NCBI GenBank assembly: GCA_013368445.1
Contig: JAACJO010000005.1
Location: 186,001 to 250,000 of the forward strand
Direction: 5' to 3'
Length of the DNA: 64,000 nt
DNA from: Leucocoprinus leucothites
Taxonomy: Eukaryota; Basidiomycota; Agaricomycetes; Agaricales; Agaricaceae
Shown piece after piece: positions 42,601 through 55,600 of this stretch (the first letter of the stretch is position 1; each line of letters starts with the position of its first letter). Position numbers and translations under genes: made by a program. A model generated the notes under the pieces. That model was given only the letters and a program-made list of their open reading frames with translations, made no database searches and was not told the origin of the DNA.

Positions 42601-45600
42601 TGATTGACAATTGAGTTCGAAGCACGCCTTCAGTTACGCGACGTTGTGCATTGCTCAGGGCCTCTGGGCTTTGGGCTCTGAAATGGGGTTCTTCCCAGTC
42701 GATGGCACTCAAATTTCCAGGTGGGTTTCGCGCTGAGTGTGCGAGGATTCTCTATCTGTTCGTTAGCTGATTCATCATGAAGAAGTTATGAAACGGCTTA
42801 GCTCTAGAAGTTGGCTATCGCACCACAGCCTCCCTCTTATCCAGCACCTGTTCTCTTTGAACCGTTGCTTCTTTGGTTGAAGAAGACCGATAAGGTCATT
42901 GGGAGGCGATTACAACACTGCATTGCGTGTGATATGACTTCCTCAAGGTCCCATTCAAATGTTTGATGGCGTTACGTACAAAGGATAGATTGCATTTCGT
43001 CACCCGCTGCATCATAATTCGACAACCAGCAGCAACGCCTGTCGTTATGGAATTCTCAAGATCGCAGTTTCTCGAGCCTGACTTCATGGTGGAAGGTAAG
43101 TTGAGCCAAGCGTGACGCGTTACTGGATGATCTTGCTGCCAGTGCCACTGAAGAATGAACCAGAGAGACTCCAGAGCTCACGGCAATCCTAGAGTTTGGC
43201 CTCAGACCAAGACGAACTAGCTGAACAGGTTGGAATGGAGATGCAGTAATGTAGTGAAGTGAATCGGCTTAGCCCCAAGTCACATTGCTAGATAGTTGAA
43301 TTGGAAAACTCGTAGAGATGGATAGCGTGATTAGCGGATGATTCGTCGATACATCGCGGGCTCCCAGAGTCTTTCTCTTTGAAGTAATTGGGTTATGCAG
43401 TAGCAGCGCTAGAGCATGCGAAGAGAACACTTCAATATTGTATTCGTTCGCACTTCCGCCAATGCCGGGTGGGACCTACCAAATCCGTCAGTGTGAGCTT
43501 GCAGACCACTAGCCGAACTGAGGAAACTCCTTACTTGCGCTGTTCTCTCAAAGTCCTTGTCCCGGGAGTATTCTAAGAAAGGGACCGATCAGAATATCCG
43601 ACGGTTAACGGAGACTGGACCTTGATGAATACTTTGATGAATTCGAGTAAGGGCTTGCACAAGAAATTGCTAATGGATACTTTGATTCGGAAAGCTGCCT
43701 CGACGACACGATAAGAAATTTAGAGATGTTATAGGGAAAACATAGGCTATCTGGCTCCTAACATCGCCCTAGAACCATTGCCGATGCCCGGTTTCCGGTA
43801 TGAAAATCGAATGCAATCATGAAAACCACACGCAATCAATTGCCGCGATTCGCGGTGCCACGAAGTAAATCTTCCAAAAACGATCGTCGGCCTGATGCTG
43901 GTAGGATAAGATGGTAGGGTGGGGAAGCCGTGTAGGCTGGAGTACCTGAGGTTAACTTTAAGCGACTCTAAGCAGTATCAATGACTGTCCGGGAGCGCAT
44001 CACAAGTTACCGCTCGCCACATCCAGCTATCACATCACATCCTCCTTCTTGTCCGCCAATATACTTGATGATAAGTGTTCCTGTATCACGATATGATCGT
44101 GGGCACGTTTTGCTGCGGGCGCCCCGGGAGTCGAATTATGATATCCTTATCTATAAAGTCGTAGTGAAGGGCATATTCGGAAAGACATCGGGTCCGCTCA
44201 AGTGGGATTTCCATTTTCGGATAGTCTGATGGGTACTTGACTCGAGTCCGGGGAATTCGAAGAAACACACTTTCAAGAGACGAGATGGGCAAGTGACATG
44301 ACAAGTATAGAAGTTGAGCCGACAAGACTAGTATCTTGAATTCCATGATTAATTTGAGTGCTTGAAGTCGAGAAGCGAAAGGCAGCTTGAACTACTCGAG
44401 CTCCTCCAAGTAACTGGCGGAATTTGAATAGGAGATATTGATTTCGAAGTCGGGAGGGTCGTACGAGTATATTTAAATGGTGGGTCGCTCACCGCCGTCG
44501 GGTCTCGGCATGAAGGGCTGACCATGGAATCGTCGGTCGGGAAGGCACCCGAGTCAGTAGTCTTGATTGAGGTGATGCCGGGCCTGGATGAGTAAGGGGC
44601 TATCAGGGCTCGGTTATAGAGCAGTCGAGATTCTAGGGAATGATCGCATTTGAATCGAGTCAACGTGATTTTGAGAGTGTAGAGAGTATGGAAGCGAGTT
44701 TCTTATCCAGTCTAAGGTAGTCTGACTCGAGTAAGCAGGCGTTTACAGGAGAAGGATTGAGGACTCCGTAGAGCGCATCGTGAAAGAGGAGTAATTGAGA
44801 AGGGAGGGATGATGGCCAGGGTCCTTCAGTAGCCAATTCGGTTATATATATGCTCAGTGGGTGCTACTATTTATGTGTGTAGGACCAGAACCGACGCTTC
44901 AGCCACCGGAGATACCACTAGGAGTAGGCTGCTCAGGACTTTTGTCAGGTATAAATTTAGCTGAACGGTCAGTGGCTTGTCAGCAGCATTAGTACGGCGG
45001 ATAGCTGCCTGAAGAAGGCACTTGACCGTCTGACATTGGAACTAAGGGGCGGCGGCCAATATTCCGAACTACAGTCAAGCCAATCCACCCCATTCTCAGA
45101 CAGGTGGATGCAAACAGTCACTGGCAGAGCAGAGCACTATCAAGAATGGAATCATTGTCGCTAGAGGAACCAATAGCTAATGTGAAATGTATCCTAGTCA
45201 GCATAGGGATTAAAAGTGGGTGAGACGGCACCTGATTATGTTTCAATAAAGCGCCAATAAGCTCGTGCGGAGAGAGCACTTTTGTCTCTGCTCGGCAAGG
45301 GACATCAAAATACCGCGGGATCAAATGTGGGCGCAACAACGATGCGCCGAACCCATATTGGACCGTCCTCGGAGAGGAAGAGGAGTTGACACCTCTGCAT
45401 CTGTATCACTCAGTCACGCCGTGCCAGTGTCGGACTCTCGCACGAACCCCCTGATTTGCATTGAGCTATCGACTGATTACAATACTGAGATGTACCCTCG
45501 CCTCGGATTTCGCAATGGGCCAAGAGGTCGGTGACTAAAGCCTTATTAATGTGCCTTTGTCCCGAAGTAAGCTCGTGATAGGAATTAATTATAGAGTTCC

Positions 45601-48600
45601 CATCATCAAATCGACCATAATGCTGGAGGACCAGTTCAGTCAAGGGCTCTGAGCCCCGTTCAGCGCTCTTTGAACGATTTTGCCACAGCGAATCAGACGT
45701 CTTTCTGCCTTCGGACAAATGTGCAGAGGTGTCAGCAATGTATTGCGGTAGACAACGTGCATCAGCGAATAATGACTGGTTGGACACAACTCCGAGCCCT
45801 CGTAGCTCCGAACCCCACAGTATAGTAAAAGTACAAAAATATATTCCCCGTTGTTGGTCAACCTCATTCATTTTCTTTATGTACTATTCCGAAGCACGGG
45901 ACTTTATGAAGACTATTGGCTCAACTTGATCAATGATCCTGTGTTCACTCCGATAGGAAGGTAATAATAGAGTGAGAAACCGTTCACTATGGTTCTTAGT
46001 CAGGTCTTCTGTCATTCTTCCGGCGAATACAACGGGGGACATATGCTGTTCATGGGGATCTTTCAGACCAATTAGAAAAATACAACATTTCAAACTCGTA
46101 TAATTTCAATTTCACTAAGGGTCTGGTCTGATCTTCACTCAGAGACGTCTCCCCCACATGCATGCACCTGGGATGCCTGACAGAAAGCTTCGCAAGGTCG
46201 TGAAAGGTGGTGGTGCCAAGGTGTCAGCCACCGCCACCAGAGAGTACCTGTGAACAAGTGGGATCAGCGGCAAAGAGAATCGAATGAGCTGTGATTTGAA
46301 TCGGATTTGGTTTGATGTCGAGGGGGATCAGCCACCGAACCAGCAGTGCTATTCGGAATTTCGGATAGACGGATGGGAACGGAAGCACAGAATCAAGCCT
46401 CGCCTCAAAGGTTGAGGGGCTTCTGTCTCCGGACTTTTCGATGGGATGGATAGTCCGATGCCGATAGACGGAGAGAATTGAGCTACTAGACGAAAAAGAG
46501 GAAGCGCTCCCAGCGGGTGTCCATCTTCATCTGGTTCTTTCAAAGGATTTCGAAGTTTGGATGTTTTCAGGCCCGGCAATGCTCGGGTACCGAGTTGTCA
46601 GTGTACCTTGGCGCTAATACATTGGCACGACGCAGTCAGAGCCAGGCCCAGATGTGGCATAAATGCACCGTGACATTCCGTGTGCAGAGCATTGATTTCA
46701 CTAATTAGAAAACGGTTCACAGGTTCACAGGTAAGCAGGAGTCGCTCCCCGGGGAGTACCTGAGAAGCAATCGGCTTTTACGGCCTGCTTTGAGAGTGAC
46801 CCTCCCTCACTTTCTGAGAAGTTGCACCATGTGTTGAAGAGTAGAGAACAACTGAGTAGGTGCACTGAGTACTCCCAGTTTCCCATAGTCAGCCAATATG
46901 GCTCGCATCCGGAATTCATGGGTCAGGAATCCGAAGATGATCATAATAATCATGATGCGGAGAAGTGGCGGGGGGAATAGATCGCTGAATGGTTTATCAG
47001 TCACACAGTGGGAGTGAACAGGGTCTAGTCTAACTTTTCTGTCTTGTCATATGCACGCTTAAAAGTGACAATGTGGTCAAGCATCAGGTGCACCAGGTCA
47101 GACTCGGTGCGCCCGGTTAGGCTGGGCCCATTGCCCTTTGAGGTTAAACACCAATATTTTTGACTTCTGAAAGAGATTTAGCTTGCCTAACTTACAGGGT
47201 AGGACTGGTATGTGTTGCAGAGGAAAGAGGTCTCGGAAAATAGGCGGCGTAGAATGCGGAGTGCGGCTTTGTTAAGAGGAGCACTTTCAGTATAATCTAC
47301 TTCGATTCCCGACTTTGCCGTTTCTTCTTTCCCCCTAAACGTGTGACTGATTATAGGAATACTAGAAACATCGACCCGTCGTAGTCGAGTAAGGGTGACA
47401 ATGTGGATGATTGTGGCTTGAAGCGAAGCGAACTAGTTCTACTAGGAAGAAGGAATTCTGGAAGAAGTCGCTTAGAGGTCGTATGAAGAGTGTAGTAAGT
47501 ATGGACTATGCACATCAATATCCACTATTAAGGTATGTACTTCAAAGGGAGAATGGAATAGGAAGAATGAAAGTTTACCGAGCTCACGGCGGTGGGCGGC
47601 TCAAGGCTCGAAATGGTGCATTCGTTTTCCCCGCCCATTCTCCCACTGGTTAGTTTCTCGTCGTGACCAGTCTATTATAGGTGAGAAACGGTCATAAGCG
47701 ACGGTTAGGTTGGATGTAGATTAAGCGTTGTGATATGATGTTGATCACTTGCGATCTGAACGTGCCTGCGAGTACTGCTGCGATTTCTCGACTTGTGATT
47801 TTCTAGGGTGACTGCGTATTGCAGCGGCAGCTGCGGTCGTAGAGTTCTCAGGATGGAACTTGCAGCGTCAACTGCGTCATCGGAAGGGTTACATATGGGA
47901 TTGATACGGATATACAGTCCCGGGCGCGAGGCTGATCCAAGTCCGACGAAGTAGTATTGTGATGTGTTTGATTGATTATGGATGCCTATACACGGTAAGG
48001 GAGTCGAGTGGGCTGATGGATGCTCATTGTCGGTCTGGGTGTAAAAGTACATGGATACCGCAAATGGTCAACTAGGGAAACCAGTGTTGGCAACTGATTC
48101 GAAGGCGATGGACACAAATGCGGGGATGTGCCTGTCCAATGCCCATGGCCATACGAATACGTATATACTCTGGTTTCCGAGGCTGCAGTTGCCAGCCACA
48201 TTTACCTTTTCTCATGCCAGCAAATATAACCTACCCAGGTTTGCGCAATAATTGCAATTTATTGGATTGCATTTGCACTTTGAAAGTTCAGTCAGCAAGA
48301 AATAGAGTATAAGTAATAAGAATCCCGAGCAGGGGCAATGCTCGCAAAGCAAAGGACCTGTGCTGAGTCAACATGCAAGCGATGCCGCAAGGATGCGCAA
48401 TGACTCGTGAGGGAAGTGTCTGTGGGTTAGTCAGCGAGATGGGCTGGTGCGTGGACAGCGGGTGAAAAGTGGGTGGCGGGCGTCGGGTAGGTGAACTGAG
48501 CCGGCTCGAGGTGTGGAGTGTGACGCGTGACTGGATCTGAGATGGCCCCGATCTGTGGATGGACAGTTTCACAGCTCTGACTCTTTTCCGTATTTCCCGT

Positions 48601-48684
48601 ATCGGCTCTCTGCCTCTCCGATTCGTTTATATATCTAAGTCACCCAATGCCTCTCGATACTCACCGCCCTCGTCTCCAGCAGCC
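39686..48684. other. 9-kb gene-poor region
   Basis: I find no gene I can support. Frames are short (60-150 codons), occur on both strands at similar density, and lack splice-consistent extensions or family motifs. No reverse transcriptase, integrase, transposase or terminal repeat was recognised. The region may be heavily decayed mobile DNA. The cyclin promoter lies at its right end. Confidence 0.5.
48626..48634 (+). promoter_or_regulatory. TATA-like element of the cyclin gene
   Basis: TTTATATAT lies about 55 bp upstream of the ATG at 48685. It falls after an upstream in-frame ATG (48559), which argues that translation starts at 48685. Confidence 0.45.
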
Positions 48685-49699
48685 ATGTACAAGGCTTCCC
48701 CTGTCCACCCAAACTCTCTCGTCGATTCGACCACCCATTCTCCAGCTCTCCTCGAGCTAACTAACATTAAGGTCTCTCGACCAGTCATCGGTAAGTCTCC
48801 CCTACCAGTTTACCCAGCTCCTGAGCCTAACTTCGCTTCCAGAATACCTAGTGGACTGTGTCGTCGAAACAGTAGACTATGCTATGGGTCGCCCTTCTCC
48901 TTCTACTTCGAGGGGTCGCAGCCGAGGCCGCCGCCCCGAACATGCCAAGTTCACTACCTTCGTCAAGAACGTCATTGAGCGGGCAGAAATCACCATCCAA
49001 ACACTCCTCGTTACTCTTGTCTATATTGACAGAGCCAAGCCTCACTTGCATATTGCATTGGAAGAATGGGCACTAGAACGAGTATTCTTGGGTGCTATCA
49101 TTGTCGCTTCCAAGGTTAGCACTTCTGCTCCACATTTCTCCTTTCGCCGGAGTTGCTCATTTTGTCTTTTCTAGTATCTCAACGATTCTACGCTTAAGAA
49201 CGTACACTGGGCACTTTGTACCGGTGTCTTTGGCAAGCGTGATGTCGGTCGCATTGAGCGCGAGTACCTCGATGTCCTTGACTTCGAGCTCGGGATCACA
49301 GAGGCTGACATTCTCAGTCACCACCAAGGTCTTCTCAATGCCGTGTACCCTTCCAGTCACCCGTACCGCACCAACCAGCTTCAATTCACCCACCCTCATT
49401 CCTCGGCAAACCGAACATCATCATCAAACGCCTCCTCTGCTCCAGTCCCCGAGCTATCGCCGTCAAGCGACGAGTCTTCATCTGGATCTGCCTCGCCTCG
49501 TACTCCGAGCACTCTCGAATCATCTCCTGCTTATTCACCTGAGCACGGAAAGCACAACCGAACAAAGTCCTCACATTCCAAGAAATCTTCGTTTTCCTCA
49601 TCAACACTAGAACTTCTCCGATCTTTCCCCATCCCTCTTCCCCAATCTGCTCACCAGCGACAGGAACACTCGCACATGTCTGTGCGAGTAAGATCATAA
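48685..49699 (+). CDS. PCL1/PHO80-type cyclin
   Basis: Three exons, 48685..48790, 48843..49114 and 49175..49699, give 300 aa. A cyclin N-terminal fold spans about 35-165: 'YLVDCVVETVDYAM', then 'FVKNVIERAEITIQTLLVTLVYIDR', 'ALERVFLGAIIVASKYLNDST', 'NVHWAL' and 'IEREYLDVLDFELGI'. These blocks are typical of Pho85 cyclins (Pcl1/Pcl2 class) that pair with Pho85/CDK5-like kinases in G1, polarity and nutrient responses. The intron at the end of 'VASK' splits the conserved KYLND motif. The C-terminal third is a Ser/Pro-rich disordered tail with many S/T-P sites, possible kinase targets. This is the only recognisable gene between 39.7 and 61.9 kb. Confidence 0.9.
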
Positions 49700-52600
49700 C
49701 TGGCTTGCAGGCTTTCATATGTTACCCATCGACACCCACTATCCCTTCATTTTATTTTTTTTGGTCAACGCTCTCTGTTTATGCATCCGGCTGGTTTTCT
49801 ATCACACACTCAATTTCATGCTTCCCAATCATCAACAATCTGCATTCCTCATTCGTTGCTTTCGACAGTTTATACTTAATTATCGTGGTACATGGGTTTT
49901 CTACACACTTCGACATATATGTCCCAATACAATAGTCTCAGTTATTCTACACAATTCCTTTGTTCATATCTGTATCACCTTTGTGGTCTGGTGATCGTAC
50001 AACATGATATACTTGATACTGAATCACCGATGTTCGAGCCTTGAGTTAGGAGTCCTTGAAGTGGTCAATGAAATGAGAGTGTGACCCAAGGTATGCAGTG
50101 TTGTTCCAAAAGAAGGTCCAAGGCTTAAGACACACTATGCAGTCGACCGGCTTCTGGAATGAGCGGAGCCTACTTAGAGCTCGACATCTGGCTTCGAAAT
50201 CCGGCAGCCAAATGAAGGCATCGCACCCGAACAACATTTGTGATGTCACATCGACCTCTTTGAAAAAGGTCTCCGAAAACAGACAGTGGGAAGTATCTAC
50301 TTGACACTGTGGCTCCAATCCACTATTGCCAGCCGCTCTTCGTCGTACGGCAGATTCGCGGAGCGAAGCTTCGAGACTGGTCACGGACTTTCTCCTAGTT
50401 CGGAGTCTCAGCGGGTTCATGCTGCACGTTGATCATTCATCACATGCGTCATCATGCATCATGACCTATCGTGGACTTTGACGTGGACAGGTTGCTCAGA
50501 GCTCCCCAGAAGTAAGAGGGGGTGTTAATTTAACACACCTAGCGGTCTTGGAACGGCTCATAGCGAAGGGTGTTAGACTGAGCCAAGTATCGTACCGGAG
50601 AGGCTATTCTTGGCGGGGTACTCGCAAAGTGACGAGCACTTTCTGAGTTCCCCATGCTTCAGTGTCTATTCCTGTGCGTTCACACTGCGGTTGCACAGTC
50701 TAGCTGGCTATGCCTAAACTCTAACATACGGATGTGAGTCAAGCTGAGCAACCCTAATCTTTCCCTTCGCCATCTACCCGCGTGACTCGAGGAAGTAGGT
50801 CTGCAGTGGCTGATGCGTGGTGACCCCTTTTTGGACATGCCTCAATCAGGGTATGTTGGGCGTCTCGTAAGTGTGGCTGATGTGGCTGATTGTGGCAGAG
50901 GGTACTGGATAATGACTGAAAACAACGTTGTTAACTGACTCAGCCGTTACTCGCGTATCAGCTTTTTGTAAAGGTTATCTGAATCAGTCGAACAATTGTC
51001 GTTAGGATTAGTTCGGGCTCAGGACCACCCTTCCGAATCATATACCAGTTGTTAACCCTACTACATCAAGCTATTGTCAGAGTGCTTCTTTCCGTAATCC
51101 CTGTTGCTAATTAATGAGCTTTTGATGGGTATTACTAGGAGCGGTCGAACAATAGCAAATCAATCCTTCACACTAGAGCCCATGATCTTCGCATAACTCG
51201 TCAAAACTGTCAGATCGATACTTTAACGAGCGTCTAAACGCAGATGAAACTGACAAATCTCGAACGGAGAGTTACGGCATGCGTACCGCCGAAAAGTCCA
51301 TTAGTACCCAGAAACCCATAACCCTTTACATTTCCTTCGTTTGTCCAAAACGCGGTATACACAACCGGCCGGGCCTTGAAAAGCACAGACAATGGAGTGT
51401 TATGTTACTGTATGTGCTTATGATGAACTGGTTGTCACGGTACGCGGTTCATGTTGGCAGACGCGTGCTCATCGCGTTTCTGACGGGCCCCGCCTTGTTC
51501 TTAATTCTTCAGAATGTCGCGCGGAGGCGGTGCTAAATATCAAACCTGAGAACAAATGGATTTTAAGGCCGCACGGCGGCTTGTACTCTCCTAACGCCCG
51601 CACAGCATAGTGGAACAGTGTTAGCCGAGCTCTTGCAGTAAGTAGTATGTCTAACATGTGTGAGGGATGTCAACGAGTACGCAAAAGGAGGTCAATTCAG
51701 GGTAGTAAGTAAGGGGGGAGGGTTGGCGATCCCAAGCACAGCACAGCGTGCTCTATCGATCCGAGCACAGCCACACTTGCTGTTAACATCACTCATCATC
51801 AAAGGCTTTCTTTGCCTTCTACTGCTGATTCGAGGTGATCTGATTCTTTAGAATCACTGTGAGTCGGAAATATGAGCACGAAGGCTGAGAAACGTGCGTG
51901 GGTAACGTGTACGGAATGTGGAAGGAGTAGAACGGACAGTTGACCCGTCTTTGGACCTTCCGATTCGGCTCCAGTGCTCAAGCGCTCACTCTGCTCAGGA
52001 GCCTCGTGATCGCGACGATTTCTATACAAGAACTATTCAGACAGAAAGGGGTCGGCGCGCCTCCCAGGCCCAAACTTCATATGTGGACAAAAGAGAAGTC
52101 CAAACCCATGTGTACGTACTGAATTCTCAGAGACGGCAGGAATTGGGAGTAGAGTTCAGGTAGCTTTGGAGATCGGTCTATCTTCGGTTACAGGTCTTGG
52201 CTTTACAGAAAAGAGTCTCAAATACTCCCATCCTCAATTCTTGGGAATGGATTGTAAATAAAAATTCACAGTGGTACGAGAGCCCACGGCGATCGGGATG
52301 GACCATCGAAAGTCACCTTCCGGAAAGTGAGGTGGCTTTTCGGCCTCAGGATCGCGGGAGTGTCGTCTATCTTCGGTTTACCATATTTGTTCATGTGATA
52401 AGATAAGGAGTAGGGATGTGGACTGGGATTTTTCTCATCAGATAACTTGACTGAATGGGTGAGTGGGAAATTTTATTGCTCCTGAGAGGGCTTGACTCAA
52501 AAGTCTGAGAGGCTGCGATTAAAGAGCCTCGGAATAGCCGTGGGTAAGGGCAGCCGAGGAGATTTCGGAAAATTTACAGCAAAATCGCTTTTGGGGGCGC

Positions 52601-55600
52601 ACACGGTCGTTTACTCCTTTCTGATATGAAATGAACTTTGGCCAAAGCTTGTGTAAAATTATGTGATTCGTGTTTTCTGTCACGGAACATGAAAGTCCAG
52701 CATGGAATTTGCGAACCAGGTCGCTACTGTACCCTTAGACGCCACGGTGACCAGACGCTCATAACGTGACTTGTCTGGAACTTCCACGTTTCTTCTGAGC
52801 CGCATGCCACCTAGAGACATGCTGCAGAGACACAACAGCTTGAGGCACTTCTAGAATCATGTTCTTACAGCGTCACCACCACAGTGAAGGTCTCCACAAA
52901 ACGTGCATCTCACGGATCCTCTAGGCTATAGGTTCGTCCGTTCTCTTAACACCTGGCCTTTCTGAATCTGGTATGGTTCGGTCTTACAAGGAGTAGCATC
53001 TCTAGTCCCCTTCTCTTTTCTATGGCGAATGTCATTATAAACTCGGAACTAGTTGGTTGTATGCGGGGAAATTCCACTTGGGCTTCTGGCACTGAGCCCA
53101 TCCGAACCAATCAGGGACATCCAGCTTTCTACGAACGCCACCGGACCAACTGGTTCTTTCCAAAACGTCAACAGGCATTTCGAGATCACATATGCTAGGC
53201 ATGACGGAGAAACATAACAGTGGCTGCATGTTATAGTGGTCGAACATGTCTCAGTGAGCCGCTCTGCACAGGCTACCCACGAGGTTGATCTTCTCGTAGG
53301 GACTGGCGCCAATTCTCGAGTCTCTTGTTGGACTGTGCAGACAGCCTATGCTCATGTCATTGTGTGTTAAGTGGCGGTTTACATGTGATACAGCGTCAGC
53401 ACAGTCACTGGGGGATATTAGGCTGTGCACGGTGGGGTTAATGAATGTTTGGGGCCTCTCGGACATTGTTACAGTGAACAGGATGAAATGAATGCCGCCT
53501 GAAGACCCGATGTACGAGGGTATAGTGGACTTATCGCGTTACCGGTGGGCTGCACGGCATTCGACGAAGTCGTCAAGGAGAAAGTAGGTGCGTTCATACA
53601 CAGATTTTTGCCGGGGAACAGCTTGCGTCATTAATACATAGCTTCAAATTTGTGCTGTAGTCAATTTTTTGATGCCGTGGCACTCTGACTCCAGGGAGTT
53701 CAAGCGTCCACAGTAACGACACACGCAGACCACTAGGAATGTACTAGATGCTCACAGAACACTGTGGGTCACAGAAATTGATAATAGTAAAGAGTTGACT
53801 GAGCTCAAACAGCAGCCAAGGATCATCGAGACTGGGCAACTAGTGGCTGAATTCGCCACATGTCAAAGTGTTTCTTGTGTTTCGGTGACGGAACGACTTC
53901 TCCGAAGGAACAAAAAGCAGCGATGTATCAAACTGCCTTGTGATGACCTAGCGAACCGATTTTGTCACTTTAGAGTTTAGGCTCGAGGGGTCACTAAGTA
54001 TCTACCAGATCAATGTTTCTTTACATCCGAGTACTCATTATGCTATGCAGCTAATGGAGTAGGGCTCTACGGCTCAACGAACCGACTAGTGATAAATTGA
54101 GTGGCTTGATGACGACCTCATGGCCATGAACACTTGCACAGTCACCCAAGTCAAATCGCCTCAAATCATTATCAAGCGAGCTGAAGTGCCACTCTTCCCA
54201 GTGACGCAAACAAATTACACAAGGACATCATCATCGAGGAGGCTATAGAATTAGACTCGACGATCAATTTGCCCCAGCTCTCGCTATGAGTATATGACGT
54301 CACTCATGTGGGTGATCGTCCGTGACCGAAAAGCAGGACACTGATGTCACTTGTGCCTGACCTGCCGCAGGCCATTCTCACAGCGGCACATCAAATCTTT
54401 ATTCAAAATGGTACTGGTGCTTACGAGTCGGGGGAAAGTTTCGGCTTTGCTTTGATGCCGCGACTATCGCCGATTCTTTTATCAGGAACAGGCTTTTTTA
54501 TTCCGGATGGTTTTAGAACCTTGGGGCGCTGAATGCCCTCCCCAACTGTATGCCTCCCTACAAGCCATACTGCTTTGTGAGGCAGCCAGCTGCAGTAATT
54601 TATCATCACGCCTTCAGAGGCCCACTGGAAATCGCCTATGAATCATGATTTTAACAATCAGGTTTATGAGCATAAGACGGATGTACTATCTATATATAAA
54701 ATCTTCAGAACATGACTGCCAAACGTTCAGCCCCAAGCACCTGATCCACAAACCTGTGAAGTCTCTGTATATTGAAATAGAGGTACTTATAGAAGCAAGC
54801 AGTTGGTGATGTCATTACTTTCTGCTGGTGCCTACGTATGGCGCTGGTCATTAACTGTGCACCAATTCCGAGAAACCATAGCAAGCAACATGAACGTCCC
54901 CCAACGTCAGAAACAGCAGTGGCACTTGGAGAGGGGCGGAGTACCTCCTGTTCAGGTTATTCCGCCCGGAGCGGGCGCTTTTGATGGAAAACATGGAGCG
55001 CACACATCTGATATCAAGCTTCGAGTCTGGAGACTTCTACAAGTTAGGACTCAATTTGTTCATAGCATTGAAGCCGGAATTCGAAGCTGAGCGAGGCCGG
55101 GTTGAATAGATCATCCTGATTATCGTTGTTCTTTGATTCTAAATCCCGCCGCATCGAATGATCTTCACGCTCTTCACGCCCAACGACCTCGGAAACGTGC
55201 GTTAGGCTGAGCACTAGAAATATGAATGCCGGAGGGAGGGTGGCTGTACAAACTATTGATCAGGCTTAAGTAACATCCCGGATAACAAGGGGCGGTGAAC
55301 GCGCTCCCATGGACTGGTTCACTTTCTGATCCCTGCCAATCGGCCTGTGACCTTGTGATTCTTCCAAGGAAACCAGATGCCGCGAGGTTGCGTTTTCTAG
55401 ACGAGGCTATAGTAATGATTTGCCAAGTACTAGACAGCTATCAAGACAAAGGCGTGTTATACAATCAGGCCACCGTTCTCTGTTAGTAGTAATCCGACGG
55501 AAAATCTGATTTATTGAATAGCAACGGGGATACCGGGTGAGTATATGTGCTACTATGACTGCATTGTCCCTGAAATATGCTGCCGCCTAGGTGACTGGTG

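Noticed and set aside
48559..48684. Upstream in-frame ATG extending the cyclin by 42 residues
   Set aside because: The TATA-like element lies between this ATG and the one at 48685, so the upstream codon is probably not transcribed.
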